A DNA stretch of 64,000 bases from Selenomonadales bacterium (GTDB lineage: Bacteria; Bacillota; Negativicutes; Sporomusales; UBA7701), in NCBI GenBank assembly GCA_029976065.1, contig JARKNV010000062.1, positions 61,317 to 125,316 on the forward strand, written 5' to 3'. Below are positions 26,530-36,364 of this stretch, piece after piece. The notes beneath the pieces are model-generated. The model saw only the letters and a program-made list of their open reading frames with translations, was not told the DNA's origin and made no database searches. Both the position numbers and the translations under genes were made by a program. How positions within the stretch are numbered: position 1 is the stretch's first letter; each line of letters begins with the position of its first letter.

Positions 26530-28126
26530 CCCACTGGGCGTTGATTATCTGCGCGATGACCTTCTTCGCCTCGATATCGGGGTGGAGGCCGTCGATCGCG
26601 TAGTAATCCGGCAATTCCCGCCCGGCGTCCGCCAAGTGCGGGTCGAGATCGATATAATAGCGCTGCTGCCTGATGAAATTATTGACGGTGTCGAACTCCT
26701 GTCGCCAGTTTGACGCCGTTTCTTCGTTGAAAACCTTCTTGATCGCCTCGGGATTTATCGGCGGCAGCGTGAGGAAGATCGGCCGGATGCCGCGGGCCTG
26801 ACACTTGGTGCGGACCGCCGCCAGGTCCTCGATGACCTTCTCGGCCGGCGTGCCGCCGCGCAGACTGTTGGTGCCGCCCATGATCAGCAGGAATTTCGGG
26901 TGGAAGGGCAGCACGTCGCGCTCGAACCTCTCCGCCATCGTTTCCGAAGTGTCGCCGCTGCGCCCCAGATTGACGACCGGGAAATTGAGATATGTCTGGA
27001 AGCTGTATTCCCAATCGCAGGGCGCATAGGAGACCGCCCCGCCGCCGTGGGTGATGCTGTCCCCCAGGGTGGCGGCGTAATTGCCCTTCCTGGGATCGAC
27101 GACGAAACTGCCGGCCTCGGAAAATTCGCCCACCGGCCCGCCGGCGGCGTCCAGGCCCCGCACCCGCCAGTAATAAGTGCCCGGCGTCGCGCGCGGCTCG
27201 TCGTCATAGCACGCGAACCCGGTCACTTCTTTCCGCCAGATGCGGTGCACCGAAGGGGCAATGCCCCCAGGCAGCTCGGGGGGCGCGCTGAGCACTTCCA
27301 CCTCGTAGCTGACCGCGCCGGCAATCGGTATCCAGGCGTAGGCCGGGTAAAGCGGCGTCGGCATGCCGTTGCGGTTGAAGACGGTTGTTATCAGCGGCCG
27401 CAGCACCTGCTCCTTGCCATGAGCGATGAAAATCTCCTGGGCGTCCGCGAAAACACCCAGCGGGTCGCCGTCGTAATCGAGGGCCCGTACCCGCCACCAG
27501 GCGCGATTGCCGGCGTAGCGGGAAAAATCCGCGTTATAGCCGTTGATGAACACCTCGCGGGAGTGGGTGAAGCGGTGCTTCGACGGCTCGGTGCCGTTCG
27601 GATTCTCCGGCGGCGCGTCCAGGAATTCGATCTCGTAGTACACTGCCCCGGGCACCGTCGTCCAGGTGAGCATTGGCTTGTCCGCCGCCGGGTCGGCGGC
27701 CGGGTAGGCCGACGTAGCGGCAGGCTTGAGACGCTGGAAATCCGTCACCGACTGTCCCATCAGCTTCGCCAGATCGAGCGGGTCGGAATAATCGCCCAGC
27801 GGGTGGCGGAACAGGCCGTGGGCCGAAACGCGCCAGTATGTACGGAAAGGAAAATTCTCGTTGACCGTGAAACTGTTCCGCCACGTGCGGAAAAAGAAAA
27901 TACGCTCGCCGGGGGGCGCCGCGAACTTGCTCAGCGGCGGCGTCTTCAGCACCTCCACCTCGTAATAACCGAAATACGGCAGCCGTTGCCAGGTCAGGAC
28001 ATACTCGTTGGCGGCGAATGCCGCCTCCAGTTTGGGCTTGTAGCCGCCCAGAACGGCAGCGGCGGCAGCCTCGACCATATATACGGAGACGAGGGCGATA
28101 ACGATCGTCACCCAAAAACGCTTCAT
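26513..28126 (-). CDS. GDSL/SGNH hydrolase with N-terminal repeat (FN3-like) modules and signal peptide
   Basis: AATLGDSITHGGG, LIMGGTNSLRGG, IDGLHPD; repeated YEVEVL/YYWRV segments. Confidence 0.8.
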   Translation of the reverse strand: MKRFWVTIVIALVSVYMVEAAAAAVLGGYKPKLEAAFAANEYVLTWQRLPYFGYYEVEVLKTPPLSKFAAPPGERIFFFRTWRNSFTVNENFPFRTYWRVSAHGLFRHPLGDYSDPLDLAKLMGQSVTDFQRLKPAATSAYPAADPAADKPMLTWTTVPGAVYYEIEFLDAPPENPNGTEPSKHRFTHSREVFINGYNADFSRYAGNRAWWRVRALDYDGDPLGVFADAQEIFIAHGKEQVLRPLITTVFNRNGMPTPLYPAYAWIPIAGAVSYEVEVLSAPPELPGGIAPSVHRIWRKEVTGFACYDDEPRATPGTYYWRVRGLDAAGGPVGEFSEAGSFVVDPRKGNYAATLGDSITHGGGAVSYAPCDWEYSFQTYLNFPVVNLGRSGDTSETMAERFERDVLPFHPKFLLIMGGTNSLRGGTPAEKVIEDLAAVRTKCQARGIRPIFLTLPPINPEAIKKVFNEETASNWRQEFDTVNNFIRQQRYYIDLDPHLADAGRELPDYYAIDGLHPDIEAKKVIAQIINAQWARVTR

Positions 28127-28223
28127 AGACAGCCTCGCATTTTTGACGGATTTTACCAAAAAGGGATTCAACCGCGCCGTACCGAACCTTTTTTCTCATG
28201 TCCTAGTTACGGGAGATGATCTG

Positions 28224-29396
28224 TTGATCGACCGCGGGTTTTACAACCGTTCTTTTCTCGGCCTGGTTGCCGCTAACGGGTTCTTCTGGATGAGCGTCAA
28301 CTTTTTTCTGCCGGTGCTACCAATATATTACCACAGCCTGGGCATGAGCGACCATCAGATTGGCTTCGCCATCGGGGCTTTCTCGCTCGGCGCCCTCGCC
28401 TTTCGCCTTTATTCGGGCCGGGCCGTGGACCGCTACGGCGGCGCCCCCGTCCTGACCGCCGGCACAATCCTGGCGGTTGCCGCCATCGGCGGCTACTATT
28501 TCGCCGTCACCCTGGCCGCGGCCGTGATAATCCGTTTCCTGCACGGCGTCGGCATCTCCGGCTACAGCGCCGCCGCCCTCACCACCGTAACCATGATGCA
28601 CGACGAAAAACGCACCACCGAAGCGGTGGCCGTATACACCCTCTCCACCATGATCGGCGCGGGCCTGGCGGCCAGCACGGCCAACTGGCTGCTGGCCGTG
28701 GGCGGCATGCCGCTGGTCATCGCCGCCGGCGCGGTCACGACCTCCATGTCCCTGTTATTATTCCCCCGAAAATTCAGGCCAAAAGCCGCCGCCGCCTCCG
28801 GCCAATCCCTGCCGCTCAAAAAAATCGTGGCCTCCCCGGCGGTGATGATATCCACCGTCAGCCTGCTGGCTGCCAACATGTGCTACGGCAGCATCATGAC
28901 CTTCCTGCCCCTCCTCATGCTCAGCCGCGGCATCACCGAGTACAACTCCTTCTACGTCGCTTACGCGGTCGCCGTCATCTTTTCCCGCATGTGGATCGGC
29001 CGGCTCTGCATCGTCATGCGGCCCGACCGGCTGGTGTTCTACATCCTCGCCGTCCTCGGCCTCACCATGCTGATCGCCGGGAACGTCACCGGCGGCTGGG
29101 TGCCGGCGGTATGCGGCGCAGGCATTGGCATCGGTTACGGCCTGGCCTTTCCCGCCATGGCGACGATCATCACCGCCAACGTTCCGGCGGCCAACCGCGG
29201 CACCGCCTTCGGCTTCTTCACCATGGCCGTGGACATGGGCTTCGGCGCCGGCGCCATCGGCATGGGGGCCGTCGCCACCGGCTGGGGCTACCCCGCCGTC
29301 TTCGCCGTCGCCGGCGTCTACACCCTGGCGTATGCCGCCCTGTACCAGCTGTGGCTGCAGAGGAGAATCGCCCGGGAAGGGGAGAGCGGAGCATAA
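28224..29396 (+). CDS. MFS transporter
   Basis: Many TM segments; GALAFRLYSGRAVDRYGG. Confidence 0.88.
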   Translation: MIDRGFYNRSFLGLVAANGFFWMSVNFFLPVLPIYYHSLGMSDHQIGFAIGAFSLGALAFRLYSGRAVDRYGGAPVLTAGTILAVAAIGGYYFAVTLAAAVIIRFLHGVGISGYSAAALTTVTMMHDEKRTTEAVAVYTLSTMIGAGLAASTANWLLAVGGMPLVIAAGAVTTSMSLLLFPRKFRPKAAAASGQSLPLKKIVASPAVMISTVSLLAANMCYGSIMTFLPLLMLSRGITEYNSFYVAYAVAVIFSRMWIGRLCIVMRPDRLVFYILAVLGLTMLIAGNVTGGWVPAVCGAGIGIGYGLAFPAMATIITANVPAANRGTAFGFFTMAVDMGFGAGAIGMGAVATGWGYPAVFAVAGVYTLAYAALYQLWLQRRIAREGESGA

Positions 29397-29403
29397 TAAA
29401 AGC

Positions 29404-29440
29404 AAAGGCCGGTCGGCAATTATTGCCGACCGGCCTTAAT
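29404..29440. terminator. Convergent terminator hairpin
   Basis: aaggccggtcggcaattattgccgaccggcctt. Confidence 0.75.
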
Positions 29441-29446
29441 TATTTT

Positions 29447-30877
29447 CTAGAAATACAGGTCCCGTTTCCCGGCCTCGATATCCTGCAGGCGCGCGACCGT
29501 CGCCGTCCGGATATGCTCCTGGGGTATATCGTCCAGCGAACGGGTAATGAGGCTTTCGCCCAGCGCCTTCGTCCGCTCGTCGGCATAGTCGAGCAGATAC
29601 TCCTTGAAGGTGAGGAGGGCGTTGGGGAGGCAGACATTTTGGATCTCGCCGTTCTTGGCCAGGGCCATGAACCGGTCGCCCGTGCGGCCCTGGCGGTAGC
29701 AGGCCGTGCAGTAGCTGGGCACGAAACCCTTCTCGCACAGCATGCGGAGAATCTCGTTCGGCGACCGCTGGTCGCTCGGCTCGAACTGCTGGCCGCTGTT
29801 GGGGCCGCAGGCAACATGCTGTTGGGCCTGCTGGTAGCCGCCCACGCCCGTGCACGACCCGGCGCTGATCTGGGAAATGCCGTAGGTGATCAGCTCGTCG
29901 CGCAGCCCGGGCTCCTCGCGGGTGGACAGGATCATGCCGGTGTACGGCACCGCCAGGCGGATAATGGCGATGACCTTCTTGAAATCCTCGTCGTTCACCA
30001 GATGGGGGAAGCTCTCCAGATTCACGCTGCCGGCGGGGCGGAGGCGCGGTACCGAAATGGTGTGGGGGCCCACGCCGCAGTCGCGGTCGAGATGTTCGGC
30101 ATGGAGGAACATCGCCACCGTCTCGTACTTATAATCGTACAGGCCGTACAGCACGCCGATGCCCACGTCGTCGATGCCGGCCTTCATTGCCCGGTCCATC
30201 GCCGTCGTGTGCCAGTTGTAGTCGCGCTTTGGGCCGCTGGGATGCAGCGCGGCGTAAGTCGGGCGGTGGTACGTCTCCTGGAAGAGGATATACGTGCCGA
30301 TGCTGGCCTCCTTCAGCTTGCGGTAATCCTCGACCGTCGTCGCCGCGATGTTGACGTTCACGCGGCGGATGCTGCCGTTGCCGTCCTTGATGCTGTAAAT
30401 CTCCCTAATGACATCGGTGACATAATCGATCGGGCAGTTCACAGGATCTTCGCCGGCCTCCACCGCCAGCCGCTTGTGGCCGAGTGACTCCAGCACCTCC
30501 ACCTCTTCTTTGACCTCCGCCGGCGTCAGGCGGCGGCGGAGCTGCTCCTTGTTGCCGGTGCGGTAGCCGCAGTACACGCAGTTGTTGATGCAGTAGCTGG
30601 AAATGTACAGGGGAGCGAAAAGCACGATGCGCTTGCCGTAGATCGCCTCCTTCACGGCGGCGGCGGCGGCGAACATCTCCCGCAGCAGCCCGGGGTCGGT
30701 CACCTCAAGCAGCACCGCCACCTCGCCGGCGGTAAGCCCCTTATGGTCCCCGGCTTTGGCGATGATGCGCCGGACGCCGTCCCTGTCGGCGGCCTTCGTT
30801 TTCGCCTCGGACAATAGCTTCCCGATGAGGGCGTCGTCGATGAACGCGTCGGAAGTGCGCTGTTTTTCGTCAATCAT
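29447..30877 (-). CDS. hydG: [FeFe] hydrogenase maturase HydG
   Basis: LYISSYCINNCVYCGYRTGNKEQLRRRLT radical-SAM motif; full-length HydG-like sequence. Confidence 0.93.
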   Translation of the reverse strand: MIDEKQRTSDAFIDDALIGKLLSEAKTKAADRDGVRRIIAKAGDHKGLTAGEVAVLLEVTDPGLLREMFAAAAAVKEAIYGKRIVLFAPLYISSYCINNCVYCGYRTGNKEQLRRRLTPAEVKEEVEVLESLGHKRLAVEAGEDPVNCPIDYVTDVIREIYSIKDGNGSIRRVNVNIAATTVEDYRKLKEASIGTYILFQETYHRPTYAALHPSGPKRDYNWHTTAMDRAMKAGIDDVGIGVLYGLYDYKYETVAMFLHAEHLDRDCGVGPHTISVPRLRPAGSVNLESFPHLVNDEDFKKVIAIIRLAVPYTGMILSTREEPGLRDELITYGISQISAGSCTGVGGYQQAQQHVACGPNSGQQFEPSDQRSPNEILRMLCEKGFVPSYCTACYRQGRTGDRFMALAKNGEIQNVCLPNALLTFKEYLLDYADERTKALGESLITRSLDDIPQEHIRTATVARLQDIEAGKRDLYF

Positions 30878-31145
30878 CGTTCTTCTCCTCCTCTAAACTT
30901 TGCGTGGTAAGGGCCGATTTCACCGTTACGCCCGGCAGCTTGCCGAGCTTGCCGGTGAGGGCGCCCACATCGTCGGTCGTGCCCTCGATAATCAGGGCGA
31001 TCACGCCGACGTTGGCCTCGGGCCGCGGTATGCCCATGCGGCCGATGACGATGTGGCCGTAGGCGGAAATGACGGTATTGACCTTTTCCGCGACATTCCT
31101 GGGCTCGTGGATGACGATGCCGACAACCCCGATGCGTTTTGCCAT
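30870..31145 (-). CDS. TM1266-family iron-only hydrogenase system regulator
   Basis: KRIGVVGIVIHEPRNVAEKVNTVISAYGHIVIGRMGIP; overlaps hydG. Confidence 0.88.
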   Translation of the reverse strand: MAKRIGVVGIVIHEPRNVAEKVNTVISAYGHIVIGRMGIPRPEANVGVIALIIEGTTDDVGALTGKLGKLPGVTVKSALTTQSLEEEKNDD

Positions 31146-31445
31146 GTGCCATTCCTCCCGAAAATACAGAAAGCCTTCTTCTGCCAAGGGCAAAAGAAGG
31201 CGACGCTACCGTGCGGGTAATCATCGTCATCCTCGGCGCAGGCGCGCTGCCCTTGCTTGCAGATACTCGAGGGGTATTTTCCTTCGCAGCCGGCAAAGCC
31301 CACTGCGTCAGAACCTATTTTTTTTATTATACACCGTCCGCGGGGAAAAAAGAAAGCTATTTTTCGCATCCGCATAGCGCGCGGCGTCGGCGGCCATAAT
31401 AACCTAGTTGATCACACCGCGCGCGTTGCGAAGGGATGATGTGTT

Positions 31446-32357
31446 TTGCCGCTCAGGATCGGCATTCCCCGCGGGCTTTTATACTATTACTACGGCGACG
31501 TCTGGAGCGACTTCTTCCGCACGCTCGGCGCCGAACCGGCGGTGTCGCCGGAAACCACCCGGGCGGTCCTCGCGGCCGGCGGCTGCATCGACGAAGTCTG
31601 CCTGCCGGTCAAAGCCTTTTACGGCCATGCCCGCGTTCTCGCCGGCACGGTCGACCGCCTGTTTCTGCCGCGGGTGGTCAGCGCAGCTCCCGGCCATTAT
31701 ACCTGCCCCAAAATCATCGGCCTGCCCGACATCCTGCGCAGCAGCCTCCCCGGCGGGCCGCCCCTCATCGCCCCGACCGTCGACCTGCGCGCCGGCCGCC
31801 TCAGCCTTTACCGGGCGATAACCGGCGTGGGCGCTCTCCTCGGGCGCTCCCCGCTCTATAGCCTCTATGCCTGGCAGCGGGCCTGGCGGGTGCGGCGCGG
31901 CGAACAGGCCGCCGCCGTCGGGGAAGGGGATGGGGGCCGCCCGCGGGTCGTCCTCGTCGGGCACCCTTACCTCCTCTACGACCGGCAGATCAGCATGGAC
32001 GTAATCGGTCGCCTGACCGCCCTGGGGATGGCCGTCGTCACCCCCGACCGCGCCGACCGGCGGGCGGCCGACCGCGCGGCGGCCGCCCTGCCGAAAAACA
32101 TCTTCTGGCACTACTGCCGCAGCCTGGCGGGAGCGGCGCTCGCCTTCCTGGGAGCTGCCTCGCCGCCGGCCGGCATGATCTTCCTTACCTCCTTCGCCTG
32201 CGGCCCTGATTCCCTTATCGGCGAACTGCTGCGGCGGCAGGCCGGGAAACGCGGCGTTCCCTTCCTGCTGCTCGCCCTCGACGAGCATACCGCCGAGGCC
32301 GGTCTCGTCACCAGGCTGGAGGCGTTCACCGACATGCTCCGCCGGAGGCGGCCATGA
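31446..32357 (+). CDS. DUF2229-like / acyl-CoA dehydratase activase-related protein
   Basis: RIGIPRGLLYYYYGDVWSDFFRTLGAE...EVCLPVKAFYGHA...TRLEAFTDML. Confidence 0.8.
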   Translation: MPLRIGIPRGLLYYYYGDVWSDFFRTLGAEPAVSPETTRAVLAAGGCIDEVCLPVKAFYGHARVLAGTVDRLFLPRVVSAAPGHYTCPKIIGLPDILRSSLPGGPPLIAPTVDLRAGRLSLYRAITGVGALLGRSPLYSLYAWQRAWRVRRGEQAAAVGEGDGGRPRVVLVGHPYLLYDRQISMDVIGRLTALGMAVVTPDRADRRAADRAAAALPKNIFWHYCRSLAGAALAFLGAASPPAGMIFLTSFACGPDSLIGELLRRQAGKRGVPFLLLALDEHTAEAGLVTRLEAFTDMLRRRRP

Positions 32358-33451
32358 CCGTCACCTTCCCCCACATGGGCACGCTGCACATCGTCCTCAA
32401 GGCGCTGCTGACAACGCTGGGCGTCCGCGTTGCGCCGCCGCCCCCCACCAGCAAGGCGACGCTCGAAATCGGCGCCCGCTACTCTCCCGAGACGGCCTGC
32501 CTGCCGTTCAAGACGACCCTCGGCAACTTCATCCAGGCCCTCGAGGCGGGCGCGGACACCATCCTGACCTGCGGCGGGGAGGGGCCCTGCCGCCTCGGCT
32601 ATTACTCCGCCATCCAGCAGGACATCCTCCGCGACCTCGGTTACAAATTCGCCATGCTCGCCATCGAGCCCAATCCGGCCAGCGTCTGGCGAAACCTCGA
32701 ACGCCTCAGCCCCGGCGGCTGGCGGCGGCTATGGCCCGCCCTCCGCCTGGCCGGCGCCAAGCTCGGCGCGCTCGACGCCATTGACCGCGCCGCCTGCCGC
32801 GCCCGGCCGCTGGCTCGGGAGGCGACCGCCGTCGACGCCGTCCGCCTCCGGGCCATGGCCGCCGTCGATGCCGCCGGCCGCCCGGCCGCCGCCGCCGAAG
32901 CCGTCGCCCCGCTGCTTGCGGCGCTCGCGGCCCTGCCCGCGGGCAATGGGCCCGCCCCTCTCCGCATCGGCCTGGTGGGGGAAATATACGTCATGCTCGA
33001 AAGCTTCGTCAACGGCGAGCTCATCCGCCGCCTCGGGCAGATGGGGGTCGAGGTCTGCCCCACCATGCTGCTGGGCGACTATGTCCGCACCCATATCCTC
33101 AAGGCCCCGGCCGCCCGGCGAAGTTCCGCCGCCGTCCTTGCCGCCGCCGTCCCTTATCTCGGCCACTACGTCGGCGGCCACGGCATCAAAAGCATCGGCC
33201 ACACCGCCGTCATGGCGCGGAGCGGCTTCGACGGCGTCATCCACGTCTTCCCCTTCACCTGCATGCCGGAAGTCATCGCCAAAAACATCCTGCCGGGGGT
33301 GAGCGAACAGGAAGGCATCCCCGTGCTGTCCCTCGCCTTCGACGAGCAGACAGGCGCGGCCGGGATGGTGACGCGGCTCGAAGCGTTCGTCGACCTGCTC
33401 CGTTACCGGCGCAAAAAACAGGAACCGGCCGTTGCCACACAGAAGAAATAA
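32354..33451 (+). CDS. 2-hydroxyacyl-CoA dehydratase/activase-related protein
   Basis: PHMGTLHIVLKALLTTLG...ETACLPFKTTLGNFIQALEAGAD...TRLEAFVDLLR; overlaps the preceding gene. Confidence 0.8.
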   Translation: MTVTFPHMGTLHIVLKALLTTLGVRVAPPPPTSKATLEIGARYSPETACLPFKTTLGNFIQALEAGADTILTCGGEGPCRLGYYSAIQQDILRDLGYKFAMLAIEPNPASVWRNLERLSPGGWRRLWPALRLAGAKLGALDAIDRAACRARPLAREATAVDAVRLRAMAAVDAAGRPAAAAEAVAPLLAALAALPAGNGPAPLRIGLVGEIYVMLESFVNGELIRRLGQMGVEVCPTMLLGDYVRTHILKAPAARRSSAAVLAAAVPYLGHYVGGHGIKSIGHTAVMARSGFDGVIHVFPFTCMPEVIAKNILPGVSEQEGIPVLSLAFDEQTGAAGMVTRLEAFVDLLRYRRKKQEPAVATQKK

Positions 33452-33560
33452 ATGGATAAACCGCCGCGGCGAAAAAAACGGCGGAGTGTGACGGAAATCA
33501 CTGCGGCCCGCTCTGCCGCCGGATATACTAGAAACAGACATACAGCGAGAGGTGAAAATA

Positions 33561-33953
33561 ATGGCTAAAGTAAAACGCAAAATCGTGAAAATCGACGAAG
33601 CTCTCTGCACCGGCTGCGGCAAGTGCGTCTCCCCCTGCGCCGAAGGGGCGATCGAAATAGTGAACGGCAAGGCCAAGGTCCGCCGCGAACAGCTCTGCGA
33701 CGGCGCCGGCTTCTGCCTGGGCGTATGCCCCACCGGCGCCCTCACTCTCGAGGAGCGCGAAACCGTGCCCTTCGACGAGCACGCCGTCCACGAACATAAA
33801 AAAAACCTGGCCGACAAGCCGGAATACAACGTCACCATGAAGTGCCACCTGTGCGGCGCCTCCGAGCACGACCGGCCGCTGCTGCCCATCAAGTCGAAGG
33901 GGGAGAGCGATTGGGTGTGCGTTAAGTGTATCCCCCGCCTCATCCACGGGTAA
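33561..33953 (+). CDS. Two-cluster 4Fe-4S ferredoxin with C-terminal Cys motifs
   Basis: LCTGCGKCVSPCAEGAI; LCDGAGFCLGVCPTGA; CHLCGA...CVKC. Confidence 0.9.
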   Translation: MAKVKRKIVKIDEALCTGCGKCVSPCAEGAIEIVNGKAKVRREQLCDGAGFCLGVCPTGALTLEERETVPFDEHAVHEHKKNLADKPEYNVTMKCHLCGASEHDRPLLPIKSKGESDWVCVKCIPRLIHG

Positions 33954-33961
33954 CCGGTACC

Positions 33962-34080
33962 GGCCGTTGATAAGCCCCGCCTGCGGCGTTGCTCCTCGGC
34001 TGCCATCCTCAGCGTACGTTCCGTGTACGCTTCCGGTGTCATCCTCCGGTGCGCCTTGCAGGCAAGGCTTCTGAACGGCC
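33962..34080. repeat. Palindromic intergenic repeat copy 2
   Basis: Arms ggccgttgataagcc / ggcttctgaacggcc; ggtgcgccttgca right core. Confidence 0.75.
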
Positions 34081-34179
34081 TTAAGCTTCTACCAACAAAA
34101 CGCTCCATACGGGGCGTTTTTGTTTTAGAGGGCGTTATAGGATTTTTCCCGGCCGCTATGGAAATATAACAGCAGGAAG

Positions 34180-34578
34180 GTGAGCAGCATGGACAAATTC
34201 GTCGTCTCCACCCCCGCCGAAGGGTTCGTCGACATCACCGCCCAGGTCGCCGCCATCGTCAGAACCGGCGGCGTCGCCGAAGGCCTATGCCACGTCTACG
34301 TTCCCCACACCACCGCCGGCGTCACCATCAACGAAAACGCCGATCCCGACGTCGTCGCCGACATGCTGGCCGGCCTGGGGCAACTCGTGCCGCAACTGCC
34401 CTACCGCCACGCCGAGGGCAACTCGCCCGCCCATATCAAAGCCTCCCTGCTGGGCGCGGCCGCGACCGTGCCGGTAACGGGCGGCGGCCTCGTCCTCGGC
34501 ACCTGGCAGGCGATCTACCTGGGCGAATTCGACGGTCCGCGCCGGCGGACGGTCTGCGTTACTCTGGTGGGCCGGTAG
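34180..34578 (+). CDS. YjbQ-family (secondary thiamine-phosphate synthase) protein
   Basis: CHVYVPHTTAGVTINENADPDV...GTWQAIYLGEFDGPR. Confidence 0.92.
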   Translation: MSSMDKFVVSTPAEGFVDITAQVAAIVRTGGVAEGLCHVYVPHTTAGVTINENADPDVVADMLAGLGQLVPQLPYRHAEGNSPAHIKASLLGAAATVPVTGGGLVLGTWQAIYLGEFDGPRRRTVCVTLVGR

Positions 34579-34579
34579 C

Positions 34580-34861
34580 ATGGCGGTCGTCGTCCTGACC
34601 ATCGAACTCCATATTCCCGCCGCCGGCTCGCTCAAGGCCAAGCGCCACGTCGTGCAGAGCGTCGCCGGCCGCATCCGTTCCCGCTGCGCCGCCGCCGTAG
34701 CCGAAACCGGCCACCAGGACGTCTGGCAGCGCGCCGCGCTCGAAATCGCCCTCGTAGGCAGCAGCCGGACCGTGCTCGCCAAACAGGTCGAGCTCGTCCG
34801 GAAAATCGTCGACGATTGCGGCGACGCCGAAGTCGCCTCCTTCACTGTCGACTATCTTTGA
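34580..34861 (+). CDS. DUF503 family protein
   Basis: AVVVLTIELHIPAAGSLKAKRHVVQSVAGRIR. Confidence 0.88.
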   Translation: MAVVVLTIELHIPAAGSLKAKRHVVQSVAGRIRSRCAAAVAETGHQDVWQRAALEIALVGSSRTVLAKQVELVRKIVDDCGDAEVASFTVDYL

Positions 34862-34954
34862 CCCGTGCTGTCCACGTTTGCGGACAGTTGTGTATATGAT
34901 GCTAGACAAGGCCGCAGGCTAAAATGGACAGGCTGTCCTATATGAGGTGACCCT

Positions 34955-35413
34955 ATGCACATCGTCCTCGTCGAACCGGAAATCCCCGGCAACACCGGCA
35001 ACATCGCCCGCCTCTGCGCCGCCACCGGCTGCGAACTCCACCTCGTGCGGCCGCTCGGCTTCTCCACCGACGACCGCTACCTCAAGCGGGCGGGGCTTGA
35101 CTACTGGCACCTCGTCAAAGTCCGCTACCACGACTCCTTCGCCGACGTGGAAAAAATGCTCGCCGGCCGCAGCTTCTACTTCAACACCACCAAGGCGGAC
35201 CGCTTCCACAGCGAAATCGTCTACACCCCCGACGACGTCATCGTCTTCGGCAAGGAAACCGCCGGCCTGCCGGAAAGCCTCCTTGCCGCCAACCGCTCCC
35301 GCTGCGTGCGCATCCCCATGCTGGCCGGCGCGCGATCACTCAACCTTTCCAACGCCGTCGCCGTGGTCGTCTACGAAGCGCTCCGCCAGCAAGATTATCG
35401 GAATTTTATTTGA
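34955..35413 (+). CDS. trmL: tRNA (cytidine(34)-2'-O)-methyltransferase
   Basis: HIVLVEPEIPGNTGNIARLCAATG...LNLSNAVAVVVYEALRQ. Confidence 0.93.
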   Translation: MHIVLVEPEIPGNTGNIARLCAATGCELHLVRPLGFSTDDRYLKRAGLDYWHLVKVRYHDSFADVEKMLAGRSFYFNTTKADRFHSEIVYTPDDVIVFGKETAGLPESLLAANRSRCVRIPMLAGARSLNLSNAVAVVVYEALRQQDYRNFI

Positions 35414-35458
35414 AAAAACGACAAAAATTGGCATAAAAATTGCAGGAGTTGATGGGAT

Positions 35459-36322
35459 ATGCACCAAGCTCAGTTCGGTTCGGCCGGAAACCCGGACGCT
35501 TTCTACGCGGCGGGACACAAAGCCTCGGTCGAGATGCCCGCCTGGTTGGCCTCCCAGGGGCTTAACGCCTACGAATACCAGTGCAGCCGCGGCGTCACCA
35601 TCCGCGAAGAAACGGCCCGCGCCATCGGCGCAGCCGCCCTTCGCCACGGCGTCAGGCTCAGCGTCCACGCCCCTTACTACATCAACCTCGCCACCGAGGA
35701 CCCCACCATCGCCGCCAACACAACCCGGCATATCCTCAAATCACTCGAAGCCGCCCGCTGGCTGGGGGCCGACCGCATCGCCTTCCATATCGGCGGACCG
35801 GGCAAACAGCCCCGCGGCCAGGCGCTCGAACGGGCCGCCGTCCTCTTCCGCGCCGTCCTTGAAGAAGCGGATAAGCAGGGGCTTCTGCAAGGCATCTACC
35901 TGGCCCCGGAAACGATGGGCAAACAGAATCAGCTCGGCACCCTCGAAGAAGTGCTGGCCTTCTGCGCCTTCAGTGAATGGACCATCCCCGCCATCGACTT
36001 CGGCCACCTCCACGCCGTCACCGGCGGCCGCTACACCACCCGCGCCGAATACGAGGCCGCCTTCGACCTCGTCGCCGCGAAACTCGGCGAACAAAAAGCC
36101 GCCGCCGTCCACATCCACTTCAGCCGCATCGAATTCACCAAAGCGGGCGAAAAGCGGCACTGGACCTTCGACGACGACTTCGGGCCCCCGCACGAACCCC
36201 TTCTCGACACTATCGCCGCCCGCGGCTACGCCCCGCGGATCGTCTGCGAATCGGCCGGCACTCAGGCCGCCGACGCCATAACCATGCGCGACTACTACCA
36301 GGCGATCCTCGCGCGCCGCTAA
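35459..36322 (+). CDS. TIM-barrel AP endonuclease family 2 (endonuclease IV-like)
   Basis: SVHAPYYINLA, IAFHIGGPGKQPRG, LAPETMGK, AIDFGHLHA. Confidence 0.8.
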   Translation: MHQAQFGSAGNPDAFYAAGHKASVEMPAWLASQGLNAYEYQCSRGVTIREETARAIGAAALRHGVRLSVHAPYYINLATEDPTIAANTTRHILKSLEAARWLGADRIAFHIGGPGKQPRGQALERAAVLFRAVLEEADKQGLLQGIYLAPETMGKQNQLGTLEEVLAFCAFSEWTIPAIDFGHLHAVTGGRYTTRAEYEAAFDLVAAKLGEQKAAAVHIHFSRIEFTKAGEKRHWTFDDDFGPPHEPLLDTIAARGYAPRIVCESAGTQAADAITMRDYYQAILARR

Positions 36323-36364
36323 GGGCAGACTATCTCCGACAAGCCGAAAATGGAGGAATGAGCA

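Noticed and set aside
29402-29440. Palindrome after the MFS gene as a member of the repeat family
   Set aside because: Simple convergent terminator without the catctgcgg/ccttgcatctg core.
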